Source: Pleurobrachia bachei
Taxonomy: Eukaryota; Ctenophora; Tentaculata; Cydippida; Pleurobrachiidae
Direction: 5' to 3'
NCBI GenBank assembly: GCA_000695325.1
Contig: AVPN01000005.1
Coordinates: forward strand, 194,940 to 218,372
DNA length: 23,433 nucleotides
Part shown: positions 9,644 through 23,236 of the stretch, piece after piece
Layout of the letters: each line of letters starts with the position of its first letter
Numbering within the stretch: the first letter of the stretch is position 1
Notes under the pieces: model-generated
Database searches by the model: none
Told to the model about the DNA's origin: nothing
What the model saw: the letters and a program-made list of their open reading frames with translations, nothing else
Position numbers and translations under genes: made by a program

Positions 9644-12600
9644 ATGATTTATGGAAAGAAAATAAAACTCCACCCAAGCGATGCTGTATTAGCAGGTAAA
9701 ATATGGGTTAATATGTGATCTCCAAGAGTAGAGGGGTTTACATTACCTCCAAACTGGGGTACACAGGGAGAACACACTCGGTATAGCACGGGTAAAACTG
9801 TAAAAAGTCGGAATTTATGACTGACGGTATATCACTGTGTCACAGGTGCAGGCAGTGGAATCATTACCAGAGCGGTTGTGTCACCCTTTGACGTGCTAAA
9901 GATCCGATTCCAGTTACATTCGGACCCCATTGGCAAGGTAAATGCTGCCTCATTACCAATCTAAATTCATAACTGTAACCGTTTTTTATTTTTAGAAGCA
10001 CAACGGATTTTACAAGGGTATAATCGATGGATTTTCCCGGGTCCTACGAGAAGAAGGCGTCCGAGCATTTTGGTACGAACTTTAAGTTGTGATTTATTGA
10101 CAAGATATCGGATAACTGTTTATGATCTGCATGATGTAGACAACAGATCCGGCTTCAGTCAAAAAATTATCTCTACAGACGATTTACATGAAGTTGTGTC
10201 TAACTTGTGGCGTTGTTTTGACAGTTTTATTTCAGGAAGGGCCATACATCATCCCAAATGCTCTCTATCGTCTACGTGTCTACACAGTTTGGTACATTTG
10301 AGCTGGCTACCTCGAAAGCTCTGGCCCTGATGGCACACCGTAGTGAAGCCTATCATAAACCTCTTATCAGGTTTGTGTGCATGTGTTTTAGAAATTCATA
10401 ATTTTTTAGCTATTCGTCTAATAAGGTGGTAAGAAGTACAGAACTGTTATTTATTTATTTATCGTCCAAGTGTTGAGAAACACAGATTTATTATTTTCAT
10501 CCCCCATAGTTTTTGTTGTGGTGGTGTGGCTGGTATGACGGCTAGTTTTCTAACACAACCCCTTGACACCGTCCGTACCCGCATGGTCATGCAGAGACAA
10601 CCCAAGGTTTGTACCTTGATTAGGTCATCATACAGTATGTACATATGTACATACTCATACCTCGATTTACCGGAATCTTCGGGGGAAGGGGTTATGCCCG
10701 GTGAATCGAGGTTTGATTTTATCATGATTATATTCTGTTGTAATTATTTAAACTGGTTGTTTCACCAATTGTAGGTAACATTTCTTTTTTCAGATGTATC
10801 GGACTACGTTCGAGGCGTTCAATAAGATTTTTAAATCGGATGGCTTGAGAGGATTTTATCGTGGCCTGTTACCGAATCTATGCCAAGTCCTCCCCTATGC
10901 AAGCATGCAGTTTGGTGCTTATACATCTTTTGTTGTGATTTATGATATGTAAGTGAAATTAAATGTCTCTAATTTGCAGCTCAAAGCTCGAGAATACACA
11001 CACATTTAGCAAGTAAAAGCTCAATTTTAGCTTATGAGCAGCAGGCCAAGCCCCATTACTATTAGCGCAAAAACTTATTCTTATTTTACACTTACAGTAA
11101 ACACACATCGATGTAAATATTTCCCTTCAGATTCTTCCCAGGGGAAGGCACATCAATTCCCAGTGCCGTGAGCTTCGCCTTTGGAGCCCTATCCGGTCTT
11201 TTAGCTAAAGTATCGGTGTTACCTTTGGATCTAGTGAAGAAAAGATTGCAGGTAAAAAAATGTTGGGTATTATTATATTCATCTTGTTCTTCCTATTTCA
11301 CTGCATACTTCTTTGTTGAATACGTTTTGCATATCAGAGTGTTCATCATTTCCTCTTGAGGCCGTATTGTAGTATTCTTTCTTTTTACTCCGACTCTGTT
11401 CTGCAGGTACAAGGTTTCAGAGAGGTGGTGTCACAGGGGGGTCTGTACAATATCCCGGAGTACCGGGGTGTAGTTCACTGCGTAAACAAGATGTACAGAG
11501 ACGAGGGTGTCAGGGGATTTTATAAGGGCGGTGTACCCAGTTTACTGAAGGTAGGGTATTATCTAGTTTATTTGCAAGTTACCTATGTTTCCAGTAATAA
11601 TTGCTAAGGCTCTTGGGTACTACCCGCATCCTCCATATCCTTAAATCTATAGTGTTTACACAGTGAATACATAGTGAATACGCAGTGAATGCAGAGTTAA
11701 TGCAGAGCGAATACGCAGTGAATGCAGAGTGAATACGCAAGTAATATACAGTGAATGCAGAGTGGTTCCAGAGTGAATACAGAATACGCAGTGAATACGC
11801 AATCAATGGGGACATCCGACCAGAACTGGTTCACCGATTCGTAGCCAGTATACACTCGTATCAGTTCACATTGTAAGCGGTTTTTCTCTTTCTCCATCTG
11901 TCTCTGTTTCTCCATCTGTCCTGTTTCTCCATCTGTCTCTCCATCTTTGTCTCTGTTTCTCCATCTGTCGCTGTCTCTGTTTCGCCATCTGTCTCTCCAA
12001 CTCTGTATGTCTATCTCTCTCTCTCTCTCTCTCTCAGATGGAGAAACAGAGACAGATGGAGAAAGAGAAATAGAGACAGAGATAGAGGGAGAACCGGAGG
12101 AAGAGATGTGAACCGATACACGGTACTGCTAAAACGATCAGTGCTCACGATTCGGTGTAATTCATTAGCAGCGGAACCGCTTACAATGTGAACTGATACG
12201 AGGGTATACTGGCTATACGAATCGGTGAACCAGTTCTGGTAGGATATCCCCATTGATTGCGTATTCACTGCGTATTCGCTGCGTATTCACTCTGGAACCA
12301 CTCTGCATTCACTGTGTATTACTTGCGTATTCGCTCTGTATTCACTGCGTATTCGCTCTGCATTCGCTCTGCATTTACTGCGTATTCACTATGAATTCAC
12401 TGTGTAAACACTGTGTAAACACTGTGTAAACACTATGTAAACACTATCGATTTAAGGATATGGAGGATGCGGGTAGTACCGGCTCTTGGGACCCTTATTG
12501 GCAGAAGATCAAGTGATCTAGCGGCCGAGCTTCAACTTTATATGTATTATCTTATTTTGCTTCTTCTTTCACAGCTCTTATTTCAGGCGTTCATGTCAAC

Positions 12601-12688
12601 CGGGATGACCTTCATGTGTTATAACTTCTTTGCTAGTAAAATCCTTCAGCATTCCTCCAAGTACCAAAGACAGTATAGCAACTCCTAG
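9644..12688 (+). CDS. SLC25A19: Mitochondrial thiamine pyrophosphate carrier (SLC25A19 family)
   Basis: Nine exons in consistent phase: 9644-9695, 9846-9937, 9996-10072, 10236-10370, 10510-10606, 10794-10948, 11131-11251, 11407-11550, 12587-12688, giving 324 residues (human 320). Three mitochondrial-carrier repeats are visible, each with the PX[DE]XX[KR] signature: SPFDVLKIRFQL, QPLDTVRTRM, LPLDLVKKRLQVQGF. Matrix-side EG...FYRG motifs follow (EEGVRAFWKGH, SDGLRGFYRGL, DEGVRGFYKGG). KGHTSSQMLSIVY and LLKAFMSTGMTFMCYNFF closely parallel the vertebrate TPP carrier. The family exchanges cytosolic thiamine pyrophosphate across the inner mitochondrial membrane; the substrate is inferred from that similarity. 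The last intron (11551-12586) is stretched by a foldback transposon. The ATG at 9644 begins a short first exon that splices cleanly into the first repeat. Confidence 0.9.
10660..10711. repeat. Imperfect inverted repeat in SLC25A19 intron 5
   Basis: CCTCGATTTACCGG (10660-10673) pairs with CCGGTGAATCGAGG (10698-10711), 13 of 14 positions, around a 24-base G-rich loop. It is directly preceded by the short palindrome TATGTACATATGTACATA. It looks like a small foldback/MITE-type remnant; no target duplication was identified. Confidence 0.6.
11608..11615. repeat. 8-bp target-site duplication, left
   Basis: GGCTCTTG immediately left of the foldback element, repeated exactly at 12481-12488. Confidence 0.9.
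11616..12480. mobile_element. Non-autonomous foldback transposon in SLC25A19 intron 8
   Basis: The 865-base element begins GGTACTACCCGCATCCTCCA and ends with the reverse complement of that sequence; the terminal match runs about 30 bases to TTAAATC. The inverted arms continue inward through a minisatellite of GTGAATACGCA-type units (11660-11805 and its mirror 12255-12440) and a 70-base stretch (11810-11882 mirrored at 12175-12250). They reach CT-rich and GA-rich repeats on either side of a (CT)n centre near 12012-12037. The right arm has about 60 bases (12118-12175) without a mirror. It encodes no transposase. Perfect 8-bp duplications flank it, a length typical of hAT-type transposases, so mobilisation by an hAT-like enzyme is an inference. 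Confidence 0.88.
12481..12488. repeat. 8-bp target-site duplication, right
   Basis: GGCTCTTG, identical to 11608-11615, directly abutting the right end of the foldback element. Confidence 0.9.
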
Positions 12689-13184
12689 TTGGTTACAGTA
12701 TATATCAACTCCGATAATAGTTGGTGGAGTTTTAACCACTTCAAAAAAAGTAAACCTGAGGTTTCCTAAACCATAATATAAACACAGAGTACACCAATTG
12801 AGATACATTTGGGTATAAACATTCTAAACCAGGGTGGAGAATTTGTTAGGTTATTATAAAGCCCCGGTGGCCGTGACCCGGTTTAACGTTTCAGTAAAGT
12901 TATCTGTCAGAAATTTTTTAGTAAAATAACGGACCATTTTGAACGTTCGTTTGTCCGTCATTTGAGATAGAGTTTTTGCTAGGCCAGTGTTTTTTATTTA
13001 GATCTCAAGTGTGTGTGGTTATTTATTGACATTTTAGGATATTCAGCGGAGTTTCATTTTCACAATTTTAACCCTCGGACCCCCTTTCTCTGGCCTTAAT
13101 TCTTGCCGCTCACCTTTTTTTCGGTTTACCACCGATATCCGACCTCTTACTCCCTTATGATCCCAATTAGGGACATGCTCCACC
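12689..13184. other. SLC25A19 3' region and spacer to the dsRBD gene
   Basis: About 500 bases without coding potential. No canonical AATAAA was seen soon after the SLC25A19 stop. The right half should hold the promoter of the downstream gene; a pyrimidine-rich stretch lies at 13075-13120 but nothing firmer is visible. Confidence 0.5.
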
Positions 13185-14062
13185 ATGTGCGAGTTTGCGA
13201 CAGTAACCATGGACTACTCAGTAACCATGACAACCAAACACCCTCTACTTAATGATGTCCTGCCTCTTCTTGAGAAGTGGAGCCCTAAGCAGCTTCAGGA
13301 GGGAGAGAGGGTGTCGTGTGGTGGGGCTGTGGAGATGGAGTTGCTATCTACAGGACTTGTGAAGGTGAGACAGTAACAAAGAAACAAAGTAATAAGTGTC
13401 TATATATAAATAATACTGCCAACTGTTTATTCCATTAATTAATAAGAGAATGAAAGAGTTGCCTTGGATATTATCTGATGCACACTTGGTTTACTTGTAC
13501 TCAAAAGGGGGAGTTAATGATTATTTTTCAGGTTTACAAAAATGGAAACATTCTTTGCTTGCTACGAGAGTATGATATAACTGCCCTCTGTCAGACTCTT
13601 GCCAGTGCCCGAGATGAGTTCAGGCAGCTAACACAAGAGGCAGACCTCATTGTGATAGATGAGACTAAACCAACTGGTCATGGTAAATATAAACGGGAGT
13701 ATTTCTCCTGTTTTCCTTATTGATTTCCTATATTTTCTAAAACTTTAATTGATTTGATCATTTTCGTCTGTTTCAGTTTCAAAGGTGCGTGTTCAGTCGG
13801 ATTTTACCGGTAATGCATACATGAACATCGCAAACACACAAGGTAAACACTTTGTCTAAACTTTGTCTACATCATACCCCTGTTTTTGGCTAACTCTATG
13901 ACTCGTTCAAGTGACGACAGTTAAAATTTGTACCTTTTTGGTGGATAATTGAAAATCTCACGCCCTGAAAGTACGGACAGTCTCTTTGTTTGCACGCATT
14001 CATTCGAACATCATTTCTGCTCATCTCTCTTACTGCCGCTCTCTCCCTTCCTTCCTCTCTCC

Positions 14063-14113
<51 letters not shown>

Positions 14114-17100
14114 CTGTATGCTGTAACTAGAAGTTTCAATAACACAATTTCATTTTCACTGTCCCCCTGCAGATTTGTGTTCCTTTGACAAGTTCCTGGA
14201 TCTCGACAAAGAGCTCTCCCTTTTTAACGAGCATTTTGATAATCGAGGTACGTCTTCCTGCATTCAGACTTTGTTTAGAGATCCGATCATGATAACTATC
14301 CTGATGCTCCTTGTGCAGCAGCCCTTGGAGTTTTAAACCTTATTGCAGTAGTTTTCCTGTTATAGTCCAGATCAGCTATTTCTTTACGAGTTCGAATGAC
14401 ACGCTTCCAATTTAACATACAGGTGCTAGATCAGGAGATTTTGATATTCTTCCAATTAATCACCGCTACCCCACGCCCCCACCCGACCTGGAATTCGATA
14501 AAAACTTTACCTTTCCTTCTACAGCTCCTGCTGAGTTCGCTTATAAACGGAAAGTGTCTGATATTGTTCAGAAGGAGGAAGTTAAAGTTTTAGGGAAAAA
14601 GTTTCTCACAGTAAGTGTTAGTTCAGGTGAAAAATGGAAAATAGTTCTAGGCTTCTGAATCCGAAAACAACAGATAGCTGTGATTTACTCTTCTTTTTAT
14701 CTCAAACATGGGAAGCGGAGAGATAGAGTCGCTCTCTCATGTGTAACCCTCACTTTCATGTAGTTGAGATCCGATCAAGGAGAGGATATTAGCAAGATAA
14801 CGGACAAAAGACCTGGATACTCTGGTGGTGGTGGTGGGGCCTCTCAGGATGGGGAGGAGGAGGAATGGGCACCTGAAACAACAGGTAATAAACTTTTTGT
14901 AAAATCTGTGCGAAATCCTTGTCTTCATTGACCCTTTCTCACTCTGTCCCGGGCTAGAACATAACAACGGACTTCCTTGTATTATAATCTTTAGTACCAT
15001 GTACGTGATACTACCAAACTGCTAACATTGCATAGTTGCCAGTTGGTGGGCCCTGGGAGAGTTTGTTTGTGTTTATGTAATTCGCATGTAAATGAATGAA
15101 TGCATGATCGCTCAAATTCACACCTCCTATAGTCTCCATTCCCTCCCCTTATATACAGTATATAGTTGGAAGAGCATGACTTTTACACCTTCCAGATTAT
15201 CCAGTTTTATTTCACTTCGCTCCCAGTCCCGGCTCAGCAAGCTGTACTGTCCTTCGGGGGATTGTTTATATACACAATCCCCCGAAGGACAGTACATGTA
15301 TGTTACCAATCTTTTACCCCCATGTTTACTATATCTCCCCATTTTACCCCATCTCCCCATTTTACCCCATTTCCCCCTCTCTTACCCAGTCTTCCCCTAC
15401 CTAGAGTTTAAACAGCATAACAGTGTTGGAAAGCTTCAGGAGCACCTTCAGTTATACGGAGCGTTTCCCACCCTAGTATACGAGGAAAAGAAGTACTACC
15501 GTGCACTGGGTCAGCTATGGTAAGTGGAGGATTAGAAATCTATTTGAAACTACCATGGATAAAATATTATGGGGAAAACAGACACACACCACAGTCACAA
15601 ACACATGGGAAACGCATCATAATTACACAGTACACACACATCATAACTACATCACAACTACCCCCTTTGTTATAGCCGCACAGAGAACAAGTGTAGTAAT
15701 ATCATCAATAACCATGATAGTTCAACATGAAATCTTGAGAAACTGTTATCGCAGGGTTAAAAATTAAAATAACACCTCATCTCTTCCTGTCAGTTTTACC
15801 AGTAAGGTCCGGTTTGAGCTGCATGGCCGTGTTCAGGAGTTCAACTCTGATACCCGATATAGTAGCAAGAAGGAGGCGAAACAAAATGCTGCCTACCATG
15901 CGTGCTTCCACCACAATATTCTGAGGTATGTTGTTTTAGATTGTTACCCAGATAAGTGTCTGATGATTCCCCTTACACTACAGCTCGCCTCCCCCTACCT
16001 AGATAACATCTCCACTAGAGCCCCTAATCTCTAGAAAATATGTGACCCCCCCCTTCCAGGAAGAACACAACATCATACTACAACTCTCCTGGTAGTTCAT
16101 CTTCCTCCCGATCCTCCTCCCCAGCAACACCTCATCTAGGGGTGACGTCATCACCAATTAGTAGTAGTGGTACTAACTGGAAGGCAAAGCTACAGGAACA
16201 GATGCAGAAATCGGGTGGTCAAATACCCAGATATGTGGATATTGATGTTGGCAGTCAGTACAGGCACAGGTATAATCAATCAACGACAATGATAAGATCC
16301 CAATTTCCTTGTATGTTCTGCATTTTCTGTCATGAATTGTGATCTTAGAAAACTATGCACGTTCACCCTAAATCCTCATTAGATTTGTTTCAACGGTGAG
16401 TGTAGTTTGTGGGGATGGCACAACCATAACAGAAAGATCGGAGGAGTTTGATAATAAGAAAGCAGCTCAGTTTGATTCCGCCCTCCGTGCATACAACCTT
16501 GTCATATCTGGCTCACCTGCTACTGGGTATGTAAACTGTAAAATATATTCTCCCATTGATCTTTTCGATGAACATTGAGTGCTTCATCTGAATCAGATTT
16601 GTTAGGGGCTATTCAGATGATCTGATTAGCCCCTTATCAACTTACTTTGAGTGCCGATTGGCTCCTCATTAATCTACTTGCTGATTTCAGACGCTCTGCC
16701 GGTGCTAGTGCACAAACTACCGGGAACCACCCACAAGCTAGTGTCAGCAACTACAAGAACAAGTTACAGGAGCTCCTCCAGAAAAACAGACTTCCTGTAC
16801 CTGTGTATAGCAGCCAGAACGTACAGAACGGGTAAGTGAACAAAAATTGGTTCGTTTTCGTGAACAGAATTGACGTTTTATTGAAGTAGCTTAGGCACCC
16901 AACAATACAACTTGCTTGAGACCCTTTAAAATCAGGTTCCAGGCGACGGTGACACTCAAACTCTACGATGGTGCCCGTAAAACTTTCACATCGGATGTTA
17001 AACCCACATTAAAGGGTGCCGAGATGCATGCCGCGGGAAATGCTTACAATGCCCTCCAAGAGTAAGGAATGAATTGTCACTCGTACTTTCATTGTCATAC

Positions 17101-18865
17101 TGCATGACTGTAACATCACGCACGCTGTAAATAACTTCGGCCAGATTCGGCGAGTGCAGTCTTTTGTTATTTATGTTGCCCAGCGGGATCTAAGTTATGA
17201 TTATTGACCAAGGATAATAACTTTCTGAGACTGATTAATCTTTCAGAAACAATAATGGTATTTCTGAGGAAACGAGATCACGTGACTTTGTTGACTGGCA
17301 TGTGTCAAGACAATATGCTACCCCAGTCTTTACCCACACAACCGTGCAGACATACCCTTCAATGAGATTGTAAGTAAAATGTGGAACAGGGGGGGGGGGG
17401 GTCACTATATTTCTAAGCATATTGCGTGGTCAAATACCCAGATATGTGGATATTGATGTTGGCAGTCAGTACAGGCACAGGTATAATCAATCAACGACAA
17501 TGATAAGATCCCAATTTCCTTGTATGTTCTGCATTTTCTGTCATGAATTGTGATCTTAGAAAACTATGCACGTTCACCCTAAATCCTCATTAGATTTGTT
17601 TCAACGGTGAGTGTAGTTTGTGGGGATGGCACAACCATAACAGAAAGATCGGAGGAGTTTGATAATAAGAAAGCAGCTCAGTTTGATTCCGCCCTCCGTG
17701 CATACAACCTTGTCATATCTGGCTCACCTGCTACTGGGTATGTAAACTGTAAAATATATTCTCCCATTGATCTTTTCGATGAACATTGAGTGCTTCATCT
17801 GAATCAGATTTGTTAGGGGCTATTCAGATGATCTGATTAGCCCCTTATCAACTTACTTTGAGTGCCGATTGGCTCCTCATTAATCTACTTGCTGATTTCA
17901 GACGCTCTGCCGGTGCTAGTGCACAAACTACCGGGAACCACCCACAAGCTAGTGTCAGCAACTACAAGAACAAGTTACAGGAGCTCCTCCAGAAAAACAG
18001 ACTTCCTGTACCTGTGTATAGCAGCCAGAACGTACAGAACGGGTAAGTGAACAAAAATTGGTTCGTTTTCGTGAACAGAATTGACGTTTTATTGAAGTAG
18101 CTTAGGCACCCAACAATACAACTTGCTTGAGACCCTTTAAAATCAGGTTCCAGGCGACGGTGACACTCAAACTCTACGATGGTGCCCGTAAAACTTTCAC
18201 ATCGGATGTTAAACCCACATTAAAGGGTGCCGAGATGCATGCCGCGGGAAATGCTTACAATGCCCTCCAAGAGTAAGGAATGAATTGTCACTCGTACTTT
18301 CATTGTCATACTGCATGACTGTAACATCACGCACGCTGTAAATAACTTCGGCCAGATTCGGCGAGTGCAGTCTTTTGTTATTTATGTTGCCCAGCGGGAT
18401 CTAAGTTATGATTATTGACCAAGGATAATAACTTTCTGAGACTGATTAATCTTTCAGAAACAATAATGGTATTTCTGAGGAAACGAGATCACGTGACTTT
18501 GTTGACTGGCATGTGTCAAGACAATATGCTACCCCAGTCTTTACCCACACAACCGTGCAGACATACCCTTCAATGAGATTGTAAGTAAAATGTGGAACAG
18601 GGGGGGGGGGGGTCACTATATTTCTAAGCATATTGCTGGCCGCTGGGAGACTGAAACAAAAGGGGTCTTCAAAGCATACTCCTGCTTTTCATTGTCATAT
18701 TATCCCAACCATGTTTTCTGTTTTAGTATTGCAGAGTTGGTATTCAATAATGGCTCAGAAAGGGTCAAGGGTGGCATTTCTTCCAGTAAAAAAGGGTCTG
18801 AACAGAATGCAATTATGGAGGGTATCAAACGACTGAAACAGCTCAAACTTTGGGATCTTGAATAG
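13185..18865 (+). CDS. Protein with four double-stranded RNA-binding domains
   Basis: Exons 13185-13364, 13532-13682, 13777-13842, 14173-14247, 14423-14610, 14764-14884, 15405-15519, 15794-15925, 16060-16269, 16383-16526, 16691-16831, 16936-17061, 17247-17369 and 18727-18865 give 636 residues. Residues 1-260 form no domain I recognise and end in a Gly/acidic linker. dsRBD1 (about 265-340) has the RNA-binding-type SSKKEAKQNAA helix. dsRBD2 (382-460, NWKAKLQEQMQ start), dsRBD3 (481-549, NYKNKLQELLQ) and a degenerate dsRBD4 (560-636) lack the full KKxxK, so they may bind weakly or serve in dimerisation. A Ser-rich linker (350-378) separates 1 and 2. Exons 10-13 are duplicated at 17594-17737, 17902-18042, 18147-18272 and 18458-18580; including them keeps the frame and gives 814 residues. 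No catalytic domain is present. Family unknown; roles in RNA silencing or antiviral sensing would be speculation. Confidence 0.82.
14049..14111. repeat. (CT)n microsatellite in intron 3 of the dsRBD gene
   Basis: Near-pure CT run upstream of the acceptor at 14172; it extends the pyrimidine tract of this intron. Confidence 0.9.
15244..15295. repeat. Perfect 22-bp stem hairpin in intron 6 of the dsRBD gene
   Basis: Bases 15244-15265 and 15274-15295 are perfect reverse complements around the 8-base spacer TTATATAC. The arms start GTACTGTCCTTCGGGGG. If the outer TA is read as a Tc1/mariner-type target duplication, the rest is a 46-base foldback with ends CTGTCC...GGACAG. Could be a minimal MITE footprint or a transcribed hairpin. 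Confidence 0.85.
16215..17425. repeat. dsRBD-gene tandem duplication, left unit (1,211 bp)
   Basis: Directly abuts an apparently identical copy at 17426-18636, including a 13-base G run. The unit starts inside exon 9 and ends in the intron after exon 13, so it carries four complete exons (10-13). Confidence 0.96.
17426..18636. repeat. dsRBD-gene tandem duplication, right unit (1,211 bp)
   Basis: I found no difference from 16215-17425. Its first 54 bases are an exon 9 fragment without an acceptor; the copies of exons 10-13 retain all splice sites. The next unique sequence leads to the terminal exon at 18727. Confidence 0.96.
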
Positions 18866-19180
18866 TGTGAATTTGTTGTGTTTTTATCAGTTTTTCTATA
18901 GATCAATAATGTAAATTTCTTCACAATTATTGCTCACAATATATATTATGTTCAAACAACATTCAACAGCCGTATGTTCAAAACCATCATTCACTATTCA
19001 ATAAATAAAACAAAGTTGTATAATTAATCGTTGACCGTTGTGTTTTTGTAAATGATAAATTTAAAATTTATAATGAATTTCTATATCTTTATTATGACTT
19101 ATAAAAATCTAAATGTATCTTTTCCTTGATTCACAACTCAAAATGAGAAATTATAACAAAATATATCCAATATATTAGCC
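18866..19180. terminator. 3' UTR/poly(A) region of the dsRBD gene and short spacer
   Basis: Overlapping AATAAA signals lie at 19000-19005 and 19004-19009, about 135 bases after the stop, in AT-rich sequence; they probably direct cleavage and polyadenylation. Only about 170 bases then remain before the SLC35B4 start codon, so its promoter must be very compact. No promoter motif is evident. Confidence 0.65.
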
Positions 19181-22677
<3,497 letters not shown>

Positions 22678-22855
22678 ATACTGGGCAGATGTTATATTTT
22701 TGTTGTTGTTTTATTTTGTTGCTACGGGTTCAGTTTATTTCAGGAAATGTGATTGTAATTTGTTTATTTCTTAACCATAATTTAAACGCGGGACAAAACG
22801 TATCGTTTGGATTCATGTTTAATCTGCTAATCAGACCCTTTCAATATAGCAGACC
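22678..22855. other. Spacer between SLC35B4 and the next gene
   Basis: About 180 AT-rich bases with no coding potential and no canonical AATAAA seen. It must hold the SLC35B4 3' end and any promoter of the gene starting at 22856. Confidence 0.5.
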
Positions 22856-23015
22856 ATGGTTCGAAGAGATGGTGAGCTGTCCAACCTGGGCGTATCAGTA
22901 AACCTGAAGGAATGGAAGGAACAGTGTGTGCGAGAGTACACCGAGACAACATTCCCAGCTAACGGCATTCTACTGGATACGGATGAGGTCTCACAGGCAG
23001 CAGCTATGGCAACGG
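22856..23015 (+). CDS. First exon of an unidentified gene (continues off window)
   Basis: ATG at 22856 sits in a strong Kozak context (A at -3, G at +4). It opens a 53-codon frame, MVRRDGELSNLGVSVNLKEW onward, ending ...EVSQAAAMAT. The donor ACGG|GTGAGT follows at 23016, leaving two bases for the next exon. Composition is protein-like (charged, mixed, amphipathic), with no domain I recognise and no signal peptide. An acceptor-like TATAGCAG just before the ATG means it could instead be an internal exon. The next exon lies beyond the minisatellite, outside the window. Confidence 0.5.
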
Positions 23016-23236
23016 GTGAGTTGGTTACCATGACAAAGGGGTTTTTAGTTACCATGGCAACGGGTTAGTTAGTTACCATGGTAACGGGTGAGTTAGTTAC
23101 CATGGTAACGGGTGAGTTAGTTACCATGACAATGGGTTAGTTAGTAACCATGGCAATGGGTGAGTTAGTTACCATGGCAACGGGTGAGTTAGTAACCATG
23201 GCAACGGGTGAGTTACCATGGCAACGGGTGAGTTAG
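23016..23236. repeat. Minisatellite of X-box-like palindromes and donor-like GTGAGT units
   Basis: About nine units of roughly 24 bases, consensus GTTACCATGGCAACGGGTGAGTTA. X-box-type 14-mers GTNACCATGGNAAC start at 23048, 23072, 23096, 23168, 23192 and 23212, with weaker copies at 23023, 23120 and 23144. The consensus ACGGGTGAGT equals the exon donor at 23016, so the array seems to have grown from the exon-intron junction. Confidence 0.85.

Noticed and set aside
10070-10330. An 86-codon plus-strand frame starting in the SLC25A19 intron
   Set aside because: It is mostly intron 3 read through and then exon 4 in the wrong frame; the spliced carrier frame explains the region.
23016-23236. CRISPR-like array
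   Set aside because: Units are contiguous, degenerate and without unique spacers, in a eukaryotic intron; it is a minisatellite.
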